Part shown: one piece after another, positions 42,528 through 50,999 of the stretch | How positions within the stretch are numbered: position 1 is the stretch's first letter | How the letters are laid out: each line of letters begins with the position of its first letter | Origin: Halobacteriovoraceae bacterium | Lineage (GTDB): Bacteria; Bdellovibrionota; Bacteriovoracia; Bacteriovoracales; Bacteriovoracaceae | DNA length: 64,000 nucleotides | Assembly: GCA_002711995.1 (NCBI GenBank) | Contig: PASN01000019.1 | Coordinates: forward strand, 186,001-250,000 | Direction of reading: 5' to 3' | Position numbers and translations under genes: made by a program | The notes under the pieces: model-generated | The model's database searches: none | What the model saw: only the letters and a program-made list of their open reading frames with translations | Told to the model about the DNA's origin: nothing

Positions 42528-43078
42528 AAAAAAAGTTAAAAAAGCCAGTAGTTCAATTAACATCTTTGCTTGACCTGCTTTTTGTCATGATATTTGTTTT
42601 GTTGTTGCAATCGAAGGCAACTCCAACAAAAGCTGATGCCACTCCAAAGCCTAGCCCAGCTCCTGCTCCAGTGGCAAAGGTTGAAAAAACAAAGCCAAAA
42701 CCAAGGCCGACTCCAGAGCCTGCAAAGCCTACAAAAATTTCAATTGGAGCGATCTTTCATTTTTATGCAACTGCAAAATCACCTAATGTTCCCACGGGTA
42801 TATATTCTATGCAGGGTACATACAACACGAAATCCGGTGATCTTAAACTAGGTGGAACAAACTGGATTAAGCGCCCACAACATTATGATATGGTCCCTCT
42901 GTCTGGTTCCATAGATGAAAAAACTGGAACATTCACCGGCAGAATTGAGTTTCAAGACTGTAAAGAATTTAACCTGTACAAAACCCAGAGCGACTCAGGT
43001 TCACCTGTTGCAGGCAAATGGGAAGGAACCTATACCTGCGGTCAAGGTGAGACAGGATTAACACTGACCTTGAGATAA
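42524..43078 (+). CDS. ExbD/TolR-like subunit with a new periplasmic domain
   Basis: A 184-residue protein with the motor's N-terminal helix QLTSLLDLLFVMIFVLLLQ; Asp17 stands where ExbD/TolR have their proton-carrying Asp. Then a Pro/Ala/Lys-rich linker (residues about 32-75) leads to about 110 residues of strand-rich domain (GAIFHFYATAKS, YSMQGTYNTKSGDLKLGGTNWIKRP, KWEGTYTCGQGETGLTLTL) with two Cys. The normal ExbD/TolR periplasmic fold and its C-terminal motif are missing. This domain looks like a lipocalin/DUF-type sandwich and may carry the output function. It is coupled to the ExbB-like gene (ATGA). Confidence 0.68.
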   Translation: MKKKLKKPVVQLTSLLDLLFVMIFVLLLQSKATPTKADATPKPSPAPAPVAKVEKTKPKPRPTPEPAKPTKISIGAIFHFYATAKSPNVPTGIYSMQGTYNTKSGDLKLGGTNWIKRPQHYDMVPLSGSIDEKTGTFTGRIEFQDCKEFNLYKTQSDSGSPVAGKWEGTYTCGQGETGLTLTLR

Positions 43079-43192
43079 ACTTGGTTTGGGTCTGCCGATT
43101 AGATATTATTTAACAATTATTGGTAGTAAGATTGATCCACGTCAGAATCGAATACATTGGCATTTCTGTTTTGTTAGACTATAAATAAAGGT

Positions 43193-43438
43193 ATGAGCAA
43201 CAAAGTGAATGTTGAGCTTTTCAAGAAGAGCTCTATTGGAACAACTGTGGATTCAGACGAAAAAGACTTAAGAGTAGAATACAAATATTCAAGTCTTTCC
43301 TGGTTCTTTATCACCTTCTTCGGTACCACCCGAATGCCATATCAAATTGACTTTTTCTGCAAAAATACTGAAGAGTTGTTTGAAAGTATCACAGATAAAG
43401 AGAGAATCTCGCATTATATGACCTTTAGAAGAAAGTAA
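43193..43438 (+). CDS. Hypothetical 81-residue protein
   Basis: The product has no signal or clear membrane helix and is strand-rich in the middle (YKYSSLSWFFITFFGTTRMPYQIDFFC). AAAGGT precedes the ATG. It lies 114 bases after the ExbD-like gene and converges with the M28 peptidase gene. Not recognised. Confidence 0.5.
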   Translation: MSNKVNVELFKKSSIGTTVDSDEKDLRVEYKYSSLSWFFITFFGTTRMPYQIDFFCKNTEELFESITDKERISHYMTFRRK

Positions 43439-43442
43439 AAAA

Positions 43443-44366
43443 CTACCTATCCATTTCTATTACAAAGGCCAATGCTAGCTTTGCAAAAAGTGTTGCGTGG
43501 TTTGCGTTATAATTCATGTTGCCAATGGTGTCCAGCTCACTATGGATATTAGGATTCTCATATCTAAGTTCAGATTCAAAAGGGAAGGAGACCGGTACAC
43601 CCTTAACCCACCAAGAATAATGATCAGAGCAAGGATAACCACATCTATCATAACTCCAACTCGCATTTAGGTAAGTGTCAATTAAACGTCCTAGAAAGAG
43701 GTTTTGAAAGTAGTTTGTGTAATCGGCGATTAAAACAAGGTCTTTACCTTGAAAATTGTAATTTACACCGTCCAATTGAACCACACCTAATATATTTGCT
43801 CTGTCTTGGGCAAGGTTTTGAGCTATGGATTTCGAGCCTAAGAGTCCAACCTCTTCAGCGGCATAGCCATAAAGTGATATTGTATTGACTGGCCTGTAGT
43901 TTAAATCAACAAGAACTTTAAGAACCTCCGTTAGAACTGCAACTCCTGCTGCATTGTCTCCCGCTCCAGGTGCTATTGCGTTTACATCTGATTGGTGGTC
44001 GTTTATTGAGTCAATATGGCCACCCAAAACAATGCGATTGTCAGTGATTCCCTTAATATGAACGACCACACTAGGCTGAGGGGTGTCGCTATGGTGAATA
44101 AGCAAGACTTGAATGTCCGATCTATTGGCAGAAATTTTTTGCCAATATTTTCGTAGATCTTTAGCACTTTTTATTCCCGTTTTGGTAGCGTGGTGTCTGG
44201 TTTTATAAGAGGAAAAAGTTTTGATGAAAGAGTAGATTCTTCTTTCATTGATCCTTTTAAGAGCGGACTGGACCTTCTCATTGCGATCTATTTTATAAAG
44301 TTGAGCCCAAGTTAGCATTGGGAATAAGAGTGCGTTGATAAGAAGGACTTTTATATTAAAAATCAT
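43443..44366 (-). CDS. Secreted M28-family zinc aminopeptidase
   Basis: A 307-residue exported protein with signal peptide LLINALLFPMLTWA. The M28 core is clear: GGHIDSINDHQ (zinc His, Asp), GAGDNAAGVAVLTEVL (bridging Asp), AAEEVGLLGS (catalytic Glu pair) and CGYPCSDHYSWWVKG (last His). It resembles Vibrio leucyl aminopeptidase and would release N-terminal residues from peptides outside the cell. The pre-domain is short. No ribosome site is clear before ATG 44366. Confidence 0.92.
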   Translation of the reverse strand: MIFNIKVLLINALLFPMLTWAQLYKIDRNEKVQSALKRINERRIYSFIKTFSSYKTRHHATKTGIKSAKDLRKYWQKISANRSDIQVLLIHHSDTPQPSVVVHIKGITDNRIVLGGHIDSINDHQSDVNAIAPGAGDNAAGVAVLTEVLKVLVDLNYRPVNTISLYGYAAEEVGLLGSKSIAQNLAQDRANILGVVQLDGVNYNFQGKDLVLIADYTNYFQNLFLGRLIDTYLNASWSYDRCGYPCSDHYSWWVKGVPVSFPFESELRYENPNIHSELDTIGNMNYNANHATLFAKLALAFVIEMDR

Positions 44367-44449
44367 ACTTAATGTTTATAGATATGATTTTCTTAATCAA
44401 TAATTTCAATAAAAATAAGCTTCCACAATGTTGACTTGAAAAATCAACA

Positions 44450-44836
44450 TTAATAGTCCAACTTTGCCTTAATTTTTTGATCAATGTTTTGAATCAACTT
44501 TGGCATAGTAAACTTGGTAATCAAAGCACCGGAAATCGTGCCAGATATATTCGCTAAAATATCAAGCCACTCCGAACTTCTGTATACACTAAGATATTGA
44601 ATCCCTTCTATGAAAACTCCATATAGAGTTAAAAGGATTACAACTTTAAGAAGCGAATGGGAAATTTGCTTGAAGTAAAATGCTGCAAAAAAGTATGCTA
44701 TGAAGTGCAAGGCCTTATCACTTAAGTTAAGGGATACGATTCCACCACCATTGGGAAGGATTGAAAATACTAATATTATGGCCAGACCGATGACTCCTAA
44801 AAGCCACCATAGTCTGTTATAATGTAATCTACTCAT
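44450..44836 (-). CDS. VanZ-like membrane protein
   Basis: A 128-residue membrane protein with four helices. The block KALHFIAYFFAAFYF and GVFIEGIQYLSVYRSSEWLDILANISGTISGAL matches the VanZ-like family (conserved His, Glu and Asp in membrane segments). Family function is not well defined; the founder raises teicoplanin resistance. It is divergent from the thioesterase gene with only 30 bases between. Confidence 0.8.
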   Translation of the reverse strand: MSRLHYNRLWWLLGVIGLAIILVFSILPNGGGIVSLNLSDKALHFIAYFFAAFYFKQISHSLLKVVILLTLYGVFIEGIQYLSVYRSSEWLDILANISGTISGALITKFTMPKLIQNIDQKIKAKLDY

Positions 44837-44866
44837 CTCATTACTATAACCACATAAGGAATAAAA

Positions 44867-45262
44867 ATGGTTAAAATGAAAATCTTTCCTAGGTTCAATG
44901 ACACCGACGCGTTAGGACACATTAACAATGCCAGTTTTGCATCTTGGTTTGAGGAGGCGAGAAGACCGTTGTTTGAAGTCTTTATCCCAGATTTGGATCC
45001 TAAAAAGTGGAACCTTATAATTGCCAAGATTGAAATTGAATACCTTGCCCAGACAAATTTTGGACAAGAAGTTGAAATTAAAACCTGGCTGGAAAAAGTT
45101 GGAAACTCCTCAATGACGGTGATCCAAGAGGCATGGCAAGGTGGCGAACATGTTGCTAAAGGAAAGTCCATTATGGTTCATTTTGATTATGATAAACAAA
45201 CGTCACGGCCTATCCCTGCAGACATTAAAGATACATTGAACAAGAAATTTTCTGCTGTTTAA
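44867..45262 (+). CDS. Acyl-CoA thioesterase, 4HBT/YbgC hotdog family
   Basis: A 131-residue hotdog-fold protein. FNDTDALGHINNASFASWFEEAR contains the catalytic Asp and the Gly-His-Asn stretch of 4-hydroxybenzoyl-CoA thioesterase/YbgC enzymes. The middle and C-terminal beta strands (IEYLAQTNFGQEVEIKTWLEKVGN, SIMVHFDYDKQTSRPIP) also fit. It would free fatty acids from short acyl-CoA. AAGGA precedes the ATG. It is not near tol-pal genes, the usual YbgC partners. Confidence 0.88.
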   Translation: MVKMKIFPRFNDTDALGHINNASFASWFEEARRPLFEVFIPDLDPKKWNLIIAKIEIEYLAQTNFGQEVEIKTWLEKVGNSSMTVIQEAWQGGEHVAKGKSIMVHFDYDKQTSRPIPADIKDTLNKKFSAV

Positions 45263-45335
45263 ACTTTTCTAATTTCAAACTTGGCTAGTGGTATGGCACT
45301 TGCAACTATCTCTAAAAGCAACTAAAGGAGTTTGA

Positions 45336-46256
45336 ATGGAGTTTAGCTTTCTTAAGTCACGGCCTGTGGGTGTAAGGGCGAATACCCCTACAGATTTTAA
45401 CTTTGGAGATTGGAAGCAAATCGCAGTAAGAACCAAAGACCAAATTGCCAAGGACAATGTAGGCATAGTTTCAGCTGGTGTTGCTTTCTATACGTTCCTA
45501 GGTCTTTTTCCACTTTTGGCAGCATTCGTTGCCTTGTATGGTTTAGTAGCCTCACCTGAAGATGTCACTGCGATTGTAAGCTCGCTTCAGGGGGTGGTGC
45601 CGGAAGACATAATAGGTGTTTTTGAGACGCAGTTAACAAGACTTGTTTCGGAAGATAGTGTTGCAAGCTATGCCGCGGCGATTAGTATTCTTATTGCTGT
45701 GTGGAGTGGTTCCAAGGCCATTAAGGGGATGATGGCCGGTCTAAATATTGCCTATGATGAAAGTGAAGACAGAAATATATTTAAAAAGAACGGTGTGGCC
45801 TTGGTGTTAACCCTTGGTGGGATTATAACTGGAATGGTCGCTGTTTTTTTAGTCGCTGGTGTTCCTGCACTCTTTAGTTATTTTAACCTTGGTGACTTTA
45901 CTCAAACAATTGTACAACTTGCCCGCTGGACACTGTTGGCCGTTTTGATCATATCCGCCCTAAGTGTCCTATATCGATGGGCTCCAAATAGGAAAGCGGT
46001 ACATTGGAAATGGATCACACCTGGATCATCAATGGCCACCTTTGTATGGCTTTTAGCATCGGGGATGTTTTCTTGGTATGTTTCAAATTTTGGCAACTAC
46101 AATAAAACCTATGGAAGTTTGGGAGCAATTGCAGTTCTCTTAATTTGGCTGTCGATAAGTTCTTTTGTATTTATGCTTGGCGCGGAAGTCGATTCAGAGT
46201 TGGAAAGACAGGCTGGTATGAACACCAAGGAAGGCAAGCGCAAAAAAGTAACTTAA
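45336..46256 (+). CDS. YihY/BrkB family membrane protein
   Basis: A 306-residue protein with six membrane helices. Family blocks: NVGIVSAGVAFYTFLGLFPLLAAFVALYG, GSKAIKGMMAGLNIAYDE, LYRWAPNRKAVHWKWITPGS and SWYVSNFGNYNKTYGSLGAIAVLLIWL. Length is normal, in contrast to the fused paralogue at 33020. The family was once called RNase BN; the real function is unsettled. AAAGGAG precedes the ATG. Confidence 0.9.
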   Translation: MEFSFLKSRPVGVRANTPTDFNFGDWKQIAVRTKDQIAKDNVGIVSAGVAFYTFLGLFPLLAAFVALYGLVASPEDVTAIVSSLQGVVPEDIIGVFETQLTRLVSEDSVASYAAAISILIAVWSGSKAIKGMMAGLNIAYDESEDRNIFKKNGVALVLTLGGIITGMVAVFLVAGVPALFSYFNLGDFTQTIVQLARWTLLAVLIISALSVLYRWAPNRKAVHWKWITPGSSMATFVWLLASGMFSWYVSNFGNYNKTYGSLGAIAVLLIWLSISSFVFMLGAEVDSELERQAGMNTKEGKRKKVT

Positions 46257-46340
46257 GAAAAGTCCATTTGCGTGTCCAAAGTATTAAACATGGCCTAGCC
46301 AAAAGTTGTCTGAATACGAATGATTTGAAAGAGTTAAGCG

Positions 46341-47210
46341 ATGAATTCTGAAAGCGAGACCAATTTATTTGGAGAGGCAAAAGTTCACCGACTCCTAGAG
46401 ACCACCAAATTAAATATTTTAATATATGTATGTTTTGTTTTTGTGATCACCACGGGAATCGCTTTTGGTTTTAGAGTGACAGTATATGCCAAATACGACT
46501 GGTCCACATGGGTAACGGGTTTGGTGGTTGTGCTCGCTTTGGCCCAGGGGTTCTATCTAATTAAAACCAAAAACCTCAGGTACGGAGCTATTGGTCTCCA
46601 CATCCTTATGTTTATCTTAATGCCGATAAGAGTTTTTCAAACGGGGGGACCGGCATCTCCTATAATACTGGGTTACCTTCTTCATTGTGTTATAGCTTTT
46701 AGTGTAAACGGAAGGAAATTTGGGGCATGGGTTTTAGCATGGAGTGTATTTAATATTATCGCCATGACAGTGCTAAGTTATAACTTCCAAATGGAGAGTT
46801 CTCCTTTTCTTGAAAGCCCTCTAGGAGCTGGAGTTGCCGATCTTTTAATGTTGTTTCTTATTTTACTGCCTATTATTTTCATTCTCGGAGAGAAGGATCT
46901 TTTGGCCGAAAGAACCGTATATTATGAAAAGAGAGAGACGTCTTACCTCATAATGAGAAGACTGACTCATGAGTATGGCAATTATCTAAATATTGCCTTG
47001 GGATACGTAGAACTTATCAAGATGGACCCTAGTCGGGAATTGATTGATCGCATTCAAAGCTCCTTAAAGGAAATGGACAAAATTCTAAAAGAACTTGTTA
47101 AAATTTCAGATGAGGGAGACCTGGCAGCTTTCCTTAAAAAGGCCGAAAGCGAGGTTAAAATCCTTAAGGCCTTCAAGGAGGAACAGGAGCAAAACAACCA
47201 AATTCATTAG
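46341..47210 (+). CDS. Six-helix membrane protein ending in a DHp-like domain, no ATPase
   Basis: A 289-residue protein with six membrane helices (about 25-190). Then MRRLTHEYGNYLNIALGYVELIKMD and RIQSSLKEMDKILKELVKIS look like the H-box and second helix of a histidine kinase DHp domain (compare HEFNNLL..GYAEL in NtrB-type kinases). The protein ends with a charged coiled-coil tail and has no ATP-binding domain. It may be a sensor that is phosphorylated by another kinase, or a decoy/phosphatase; this is inference. No ribosome site is obvious. It lies 84 bases after the YihY gene. Confidence 0.62.
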   Translation: MNSESETNLFGEAKVHRLLETTKLNILIYVCFVFVITTGIAFGFRVTVYAKYDWSTWVTGLVVVLALAQGFYLIKTKNLRYGAIGLHILMFILMPIRVFQTGGPASPIILGYLLHCVIAFSVNGRKFGAWVLAWSVFNIIAMTVLSYNFQMESSPFLESPLGAGVADLLMLFLILLPIIFILGEKDLLAERTVYYEKRETSYLIMRRLTHEYGNYLNIALGYVELIKMDPSRELIDRIQSSLKEMDKILKELVKISDEGDLAAFLKKAESEVKILKAFKEEQEQNNQIH

Positions 47211-47269
47211 CAATTCTGTATGGTTAAAGAATATTTATGGGGATCCGAATAGATTGAAAAGGGATCTTT

Positions 47270-47857
47270 ATGAAATTACTAAAAAGAAGCTTATTTCTTG
47301 GAACTTTTTTAGGGGCCATGGGGGCAGTCGCAGAATGTGATCTGGCCAAGACAGACTTAACTGATTCAACGTTTAAGAACGCTGTCATTGAGCAAGTTGG
47401 CGAGAGAAAGTGTTCAGTTCATTCGGAGTTTACGAAAATTTACTATGGTGGCCCAAGTTACCTTAAAGTTGAGAGCTGTTTTGGCGGTGAGGATGATGGA
47501 ACTAGGTATATTAAGGTCGTAGCAGACTCTCGAGGTATCTGTGTGTTTCCTACCCAGTTGAGTGGTGATTTTGCACGTTATAATTTCTGGTTTCAAGCCT
47601 ATGACTATAGAGGTAAGCGATTGTTCGACTATGATAAAACTAAAATATGTGGGAAAGACGGGGATGAAATGGTAGTTAAAGATATGCCAACTAATTTTTT
47701 GCTCGTAATGGACCCAGCAACGGTAGATGGCTTCTTAAAGTGCTTAGATCGAGAAACCAATGGCTACAATGAGTTAGGCACAGTTTACAATAACATAACG
47801 GGCTCTTGTAAGGAGGTTGAAGGCACATTCTATTCTAGACATGGCCTCAGCAGTTAA
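47270..47857 (+). CDS. Secreted cysteine-containing protein of unknown function
   Basis: A 195-residue exported protein. The signal peptide (residues 1-22, KLLKRSLFLGTFLGAMGAVA) is followed by CDLAKTDL. Seven Cys are spread over the mature part (KCSVH, SCFGG, GICVF, KICGK, KCLDR, SCKEV), suggesting disulfides outside the cytoplasm. No family recognised. AAGGGA precedes the ATG. The next gene starts around its stop codon. Confidence 0.6.
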   Translation: MKLLKRSLFLGTFLGAMGAVAECDLAKTDLTDSTFKNAVIEQVGERKCSVHSEFTKIYYGGPSYLKVESCFGGEDDGTRYIKVVADSRGICVFPTQLSGDFARYNFWFQAYDYRGKRLFDYDKTKICGKDGDEMVVKDMPTNFLLVMDPATVDGFLKCLDRETNGYNELGTVYNNITGSCKEVEGTFYSRHGLSS

Positions 47858-47861
47858 AGTA

Positions 47862-48539
47862 ATGTTTAGATTTAAGAAGTTAGACCTATATTGCGAAAGA
47901 CTTGATTCCTCCTTTTGGGCAGAACCCATTAATGCCTTCACTAATTTGTTTATATTTCTAGCGGGTGTTTATGGTCTTTCCGAGTCAAGGAAGTTGCCAA
48001 GTAAATCTGAAGTAAGACAGATAAAAATTTGTTCATATCTAGCTATGGCCACAGGGATTGGTAGTTTTTTATTTCACACCTTTGCAAATAGTCTTACGAT
48101 GTGGCTAGACATTCTTCCGATTACATTATTTCAAATTTTCTCTATAAACTTTTTTTTACAGTTTGTGCTACTCACTCCATTAGTGGCGCGTCTAATTTTT
48201 CTCACTCTATTTGTTGCCCTTTCACTTCATTTAAAATCTGAGGCATACGTTGAGTATTTCAATGGTTCATTAATGTATGCTCCAAGTCTCGTAACACTCT
48301 TTGTTCTAGGTGCCATAACTTGGCTTAAAAAAATGAAAGGTGTATCGATTTGTTTGTATGCTTCTGTTTTAATTTTCACAGTGTCAATTACGGCCCGATC
48401 ATATGACTTGGAGATTTGCGAACATTTTCCTTTAGGGACGCACTTCATTTGGCATAGCTTGAATGGTCTTCTAATTATCTTACTTTTAAAGGCCATGATC
48501 ATCCACACTAAGGCCGAGCTTAATTTTGCTAAAGATTAA
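47862..48539 (+). CDS. Ceramidase-like membrane hydrolase (alkaline ceramidase/CREST family)
   Basis: A 225-residue membrane protein with about seven helices. DLYCERLDSSFWAEPINAFTN at the N-terminus, SFLFHTFAN, MWLDILPITLFQI and GTHFIWHSLNGLL match the alkaline ceramidase/PAQR-like CREST superfamily. The zinc-binding set is complete (His in FHTF, Asp in WLD, and His-x-x-x-His in HFIWH). The family cleaves amide-linked lipids. The start is uncertain: ATG 47862, ATG 47841 (overlapping the previous gene) or TTG 47817 are possible. AAGGAGG at 47809-47815 could serve the earlier starts. Confidence 0.75.
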   Translation: MFRFKKLDLYCERLDSSFWAEPINAFTNLFIFLAGVYGLSESRKLPSKSEVRQIKICSYLAMATGIGSFLFHTFANSLTMWLDILPITLFQIFSINFFLQFVLLTPLVARLIFLTLFVALSLHLKSEAYVEYFNGSLMYAPSLVTLFVLGAITWLKKMKGVSICLYASVLIFTVSITARSYDLEICEHFPLGTHFIWHSLNGLLIILLLKAMIIHTKAELNFAKD

Positions 48540-48691
48540 CGCCTAAAAAAACTCCCTATAACCTCTCAAATCCTTTTCTATGGCCACTTCAGCTCTCCTT
48601 TTTTATGAGTAGTTATAAAGTTCCACTAATTGTTTGGTTCTAATTTTTAGAAGACTCTATAGATAGGTAGATGTTGAAGTAACCTTAAAAT

Positions 48692-48716
48692 GCCAAATTT
48701 GGCCAACAATGTTGGC
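48692..48716. promoter_or_regulatory. Tandem palindromes in front of the lipoprotein gene (possible operator)
   Basis: A perfect 12-base palindrome GCCAAATTTGGC (48692-48703) overlaps a second repeat GCCAAC-AAT-GTTGGC (48702-48716). Together they give TTGGC half-sites at regular spacing, as in a two-dimer operator. It sits 94 bases before the start of the large lipoprotein gene at 48810 in a 270-base spacer that otherwise holds nothing recognisable. Confidence 0.5.
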
Positions 48717-48809
48717 AGAATTTAAATTGTTAAGAAACTTTAAGTGTCTAAGTGACAGATATTACATCTGTTTAGTGTAATCCGTTAAGATGTTTACACA
48801 GGAGATATC

Positions 48810-50204
48810 ATGGATAGACGTTCACAGTTCTTTCTAGTTCCTTTTCTTATGCTGGCCTTAGTTTCATGCTCTAAGCTTGAAAAACTTGCTTTAGGTGAAA
48901 CTGCGCCAGAATTTGGACAAGTGTATTACGCTAAAAGTTTTGGAGGAAGCTCCTCTGACAAGATTAACGGCATTGTCCAAGTTGGAGGGGATATTGTTTT
49001 CTGTGGATCGACAAGAAACTCTTACTCTGTTGATGGCATAAACGTTGACGCAAACACAACCAACGAAGAATTTATGATTGGTAGGTTTTCAATAAGCAAT
49101 AAGCAAATCAAGTGGCTGCATACCGCTGGCAAAAAAGAAGATAGAAGTTTCTGTGACACCATTGCCGTGGACAGTGTTGGCAACTCTTATGCAGCAGGAA
49201 CATATTGGACAGATTTAAATCTTGGTGCAGGTGACTTGGGAAGCGCGGGAGATAGAGATGTTGTTCTGGCGAAGCACGACTCTGATGGAAACCTACTGTG
49301 GGGTAACTCTTATGGTGGGACTTCGGGGGAAGAAATGAGTGGCCTTAGCATTTCTAGTGCGGATGATGTTGTCACTTCAGGTTTTTATAGAAGCACAGTT
49401 GATTTTGGTTCTGGGAACGAGACGTCTGCAGGCGATTCCGATGGTTTTATTGCAAGCTATAATTCTTCTGGAACACCACAGTTTTCATCAAGTTATGGAC
49501 TTTCCCAAAAGGACTACCTCTGGGACGTTGCCCATGACAGTTCAAATAATATTTATGCTTCAGGAGAAATGATAGGGAGTGTGGACCTGGGAGGAGGAGC
49601 ACTTTCTCCGATTGGCGGCAGAGATATCTTTTTGGGTAAATACGACTCAAGTGGAAATCATATTTGGTCTATGAACTTTGGGGACACTGGAGAAGAGTAC
49701 ACAAGAAATATTGCTGTTAATGGCAGTGGAGAAGTTGTAGTGGCCGGTCAATCCCGTGGAAACTTTAACGTTGATGGAATAAATCATCTTAACCAAGGCG
49801 GAGACGATATCATTCTTGTGAAGGTGGATAGTTCGGGCTCTATTGCATGGGCCAAGGCATTCGGCACGAGTGCTTCAGATGTTTCGCAGGATGTGATCTT
49901 TGATGAAGAGGGAAATGTAATTCTTTTAGCAACCTTCCAAGGGACAATAAATGTTGGTGGAGAAGACCTTGTAAGCAACGGGGGAGTTGACTTCCTAGTT
50001 GCGAAATTTGACTCAAATGGCAACCATCTTGCCTCAAAAAGCTTTGGTGGCACTGGAGATGATGCTGGTAAAACACTGGACCTCGACAGCGATGGTGAAC
50101 TTCTCATAGGCGGAAGCTTCAGTGACACAATTCAGTTTACCAAAACAACTGGAATTGTCTCCAATGGCTCAAGTGATGCCTTCATTCTTAAGATGGTGCT
50201 TTAA
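48810..50204 (+). CDS. Lipoprotein with SBBP-like beta-propeller repeats
   Basis: A 464-residue lipoprotein (lipobox ALVSC, Cys20). The mature part has repeats of about 50 residues, each starting F/Y-G-G/D-x-S-x-x (SFGGSSSD, SYGGTSGEE, SYGLSQKD, NFGDTGEE, AFGTSASD, SFGGTGDD) and containing DxxGN and VVxG strands. Such repeats fold as beta-propeller blades (SBBP/WD-like delta-60 type) and mediate binding outside the cell. Seven blades would fit. GGAG precedes the ATG. Exposed on the surface or in the periplasm; ligand unknown. Confidence 0.75.
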   Translation: MDRRSQFFLVPFLMLALVSCSKLEKLALGETAPEFGQVYYAKSFGGSSSDKINGIVQVGGDIVFCGSTRNSYSVDGINVDANTTNEEFMIGRFSISNKQIKWLHTAGKKEDRSFCDTIAVDSVGNSYAAGTYWTDLNLGAGDLGSAGDRDVVLAKHDSDGNLLWGNSYGGTSGEEMSGLSISSADDVVTSGFYRSTVDFGSGNETSAGDSDGFIASYNSSGTPQFSSSYGLSQKDYLWDVAHDSSNNIYASGEMIGSVDLGGGALSPIGGRDIFLGKYDSSGNHIWSMNFGDTGEEYTRNIAVNGSGEVVVAGQSRGNFNVDGINHLNQGGDDIILVKVDSSGSIAWAKAFGTSASDVSQDVIFDEEGNVILLATFQGTINVGGEDLVSNGGVDFLVAKFDSNGNHLASKSFGGTGDDAGKTLDLDSDGELLIGGSFSDTIQFTKTTGIVSNGSSDAFILKMVL

Positions 50205-50349
50205 ACCTTATACATTCTGAGACCGGAGCAGTTGGTGTGCTCTATTTTGCCTTCCCCTTATCGCTTTATATCCTGTAAAGTTTCCTTTTAAGTCTCTCTA
50301 GCGTTATAATTAGATCTTTTACGAAAGCGGCCATAGTCTCAAGGGGGAC

Positions 50350-50916
50350 ATGTTGACATCACTTCCATTAAAATCATCGAAGAGTCTGAAAACACTTTTC
50401 AAAGGTATTGGTGTTGTTACCTCTCTGGTCATTTTATTTATAAGTTTCTTTGTCTATCAAATTTTTACTGCAGGCCACACTACCAAAGCTTTCAAACTCT
50501 GCTCTTCTATTAAAGAGGTTGCAGTGGACATGAGCAACCCAAAGCACCTTGGCTATTATTCATTTGAGGTAAAGCAATACTTCACAAAACTTGCACTTTC
50601 AAAAAACAATCATGCTTATGGATGCCTCGATCTTGTTGGCGACAGTTTAGCGGATCAATGCCTTCAGTATGGGGGAATGATTAGTCCTGTAAAGATGACT
50701 GGTGAGTGGCGTTTAGTTAATGATGCCTTTTATACTGATCCTCATGGAATTCACATTGGCCCTGGAAGTCGAATGGATTATGTGGGCCTGAAGCAGGGGG
50801 AGGTAGTTGTATATATTCCACTTTTCACTCTCGAAAACGTTTTTGCTCCTTTAAGAAGTATCGACATAACCAGGGGAAAACTGCTAGAAGATGCAAAGAA
50901 AATTATTTGCAATTAA
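50350..50916 (+). CDS. Membrane-anchored periplasmic protein of unknown function
   Basis: A 188-residue protein with one N-terminal helix (GIGVVTSLVILFISFFVYQIF, about 18-40) and a periplasmic part with Cys in KLCSSIKE, GCLDL, QCLQY and IICN. The middle reads HIGPGSRMDYVGLKQGEVVVYIPLFTLENVFAPLR. No family is recognised. AAGGGGG precedes the ATG. It is a lone gene closed by a shared hairpin. Confidence 0.55.
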   Translation: MLTSLPLKSSKSLKTLFKGIGVVTSLVILFISFFVYQIFTAGHTTKAFKLCSSIKEVAVDMSNPKHLGYYSFEVKQYFTKLALSKNNHAYGCLDLVGDSLADQCLQYGGMISPVKMTGEWRLVNDAFYTDPHGIHIGPGSRMDYVGLKQGEVVVYIPLFTLENVFAPLRSIDITRGKLLEDAKKIICN

Positions 50917-50939
50917 AAATGTGGATAAGCATAGTGAGA

Positions 50940-50966
50940 ATAAAAAAGGCTCCAAAAATGGAGCCT
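50940..50966 (-). terminator. Terminator of the secreted coiled-coil protein gene
   Basis: GGCTCC and GGAGCC arms around AAAAAT have a T-run on the minus strand; this ends the gene at 51000. It may also act on the convergent gene. Confidence 0.8.
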
Positions 50967-50999
50967 AATGTTTCTTGAATTTTTAATTAGTACAAGTAA

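Noticed and set aside
46145-46351. A 68-residue frame overlapping the end of the second YihY gene
   Set aside because: It lies out of frame inside the well-supported YihY gene, has no ribosome site and no family features.
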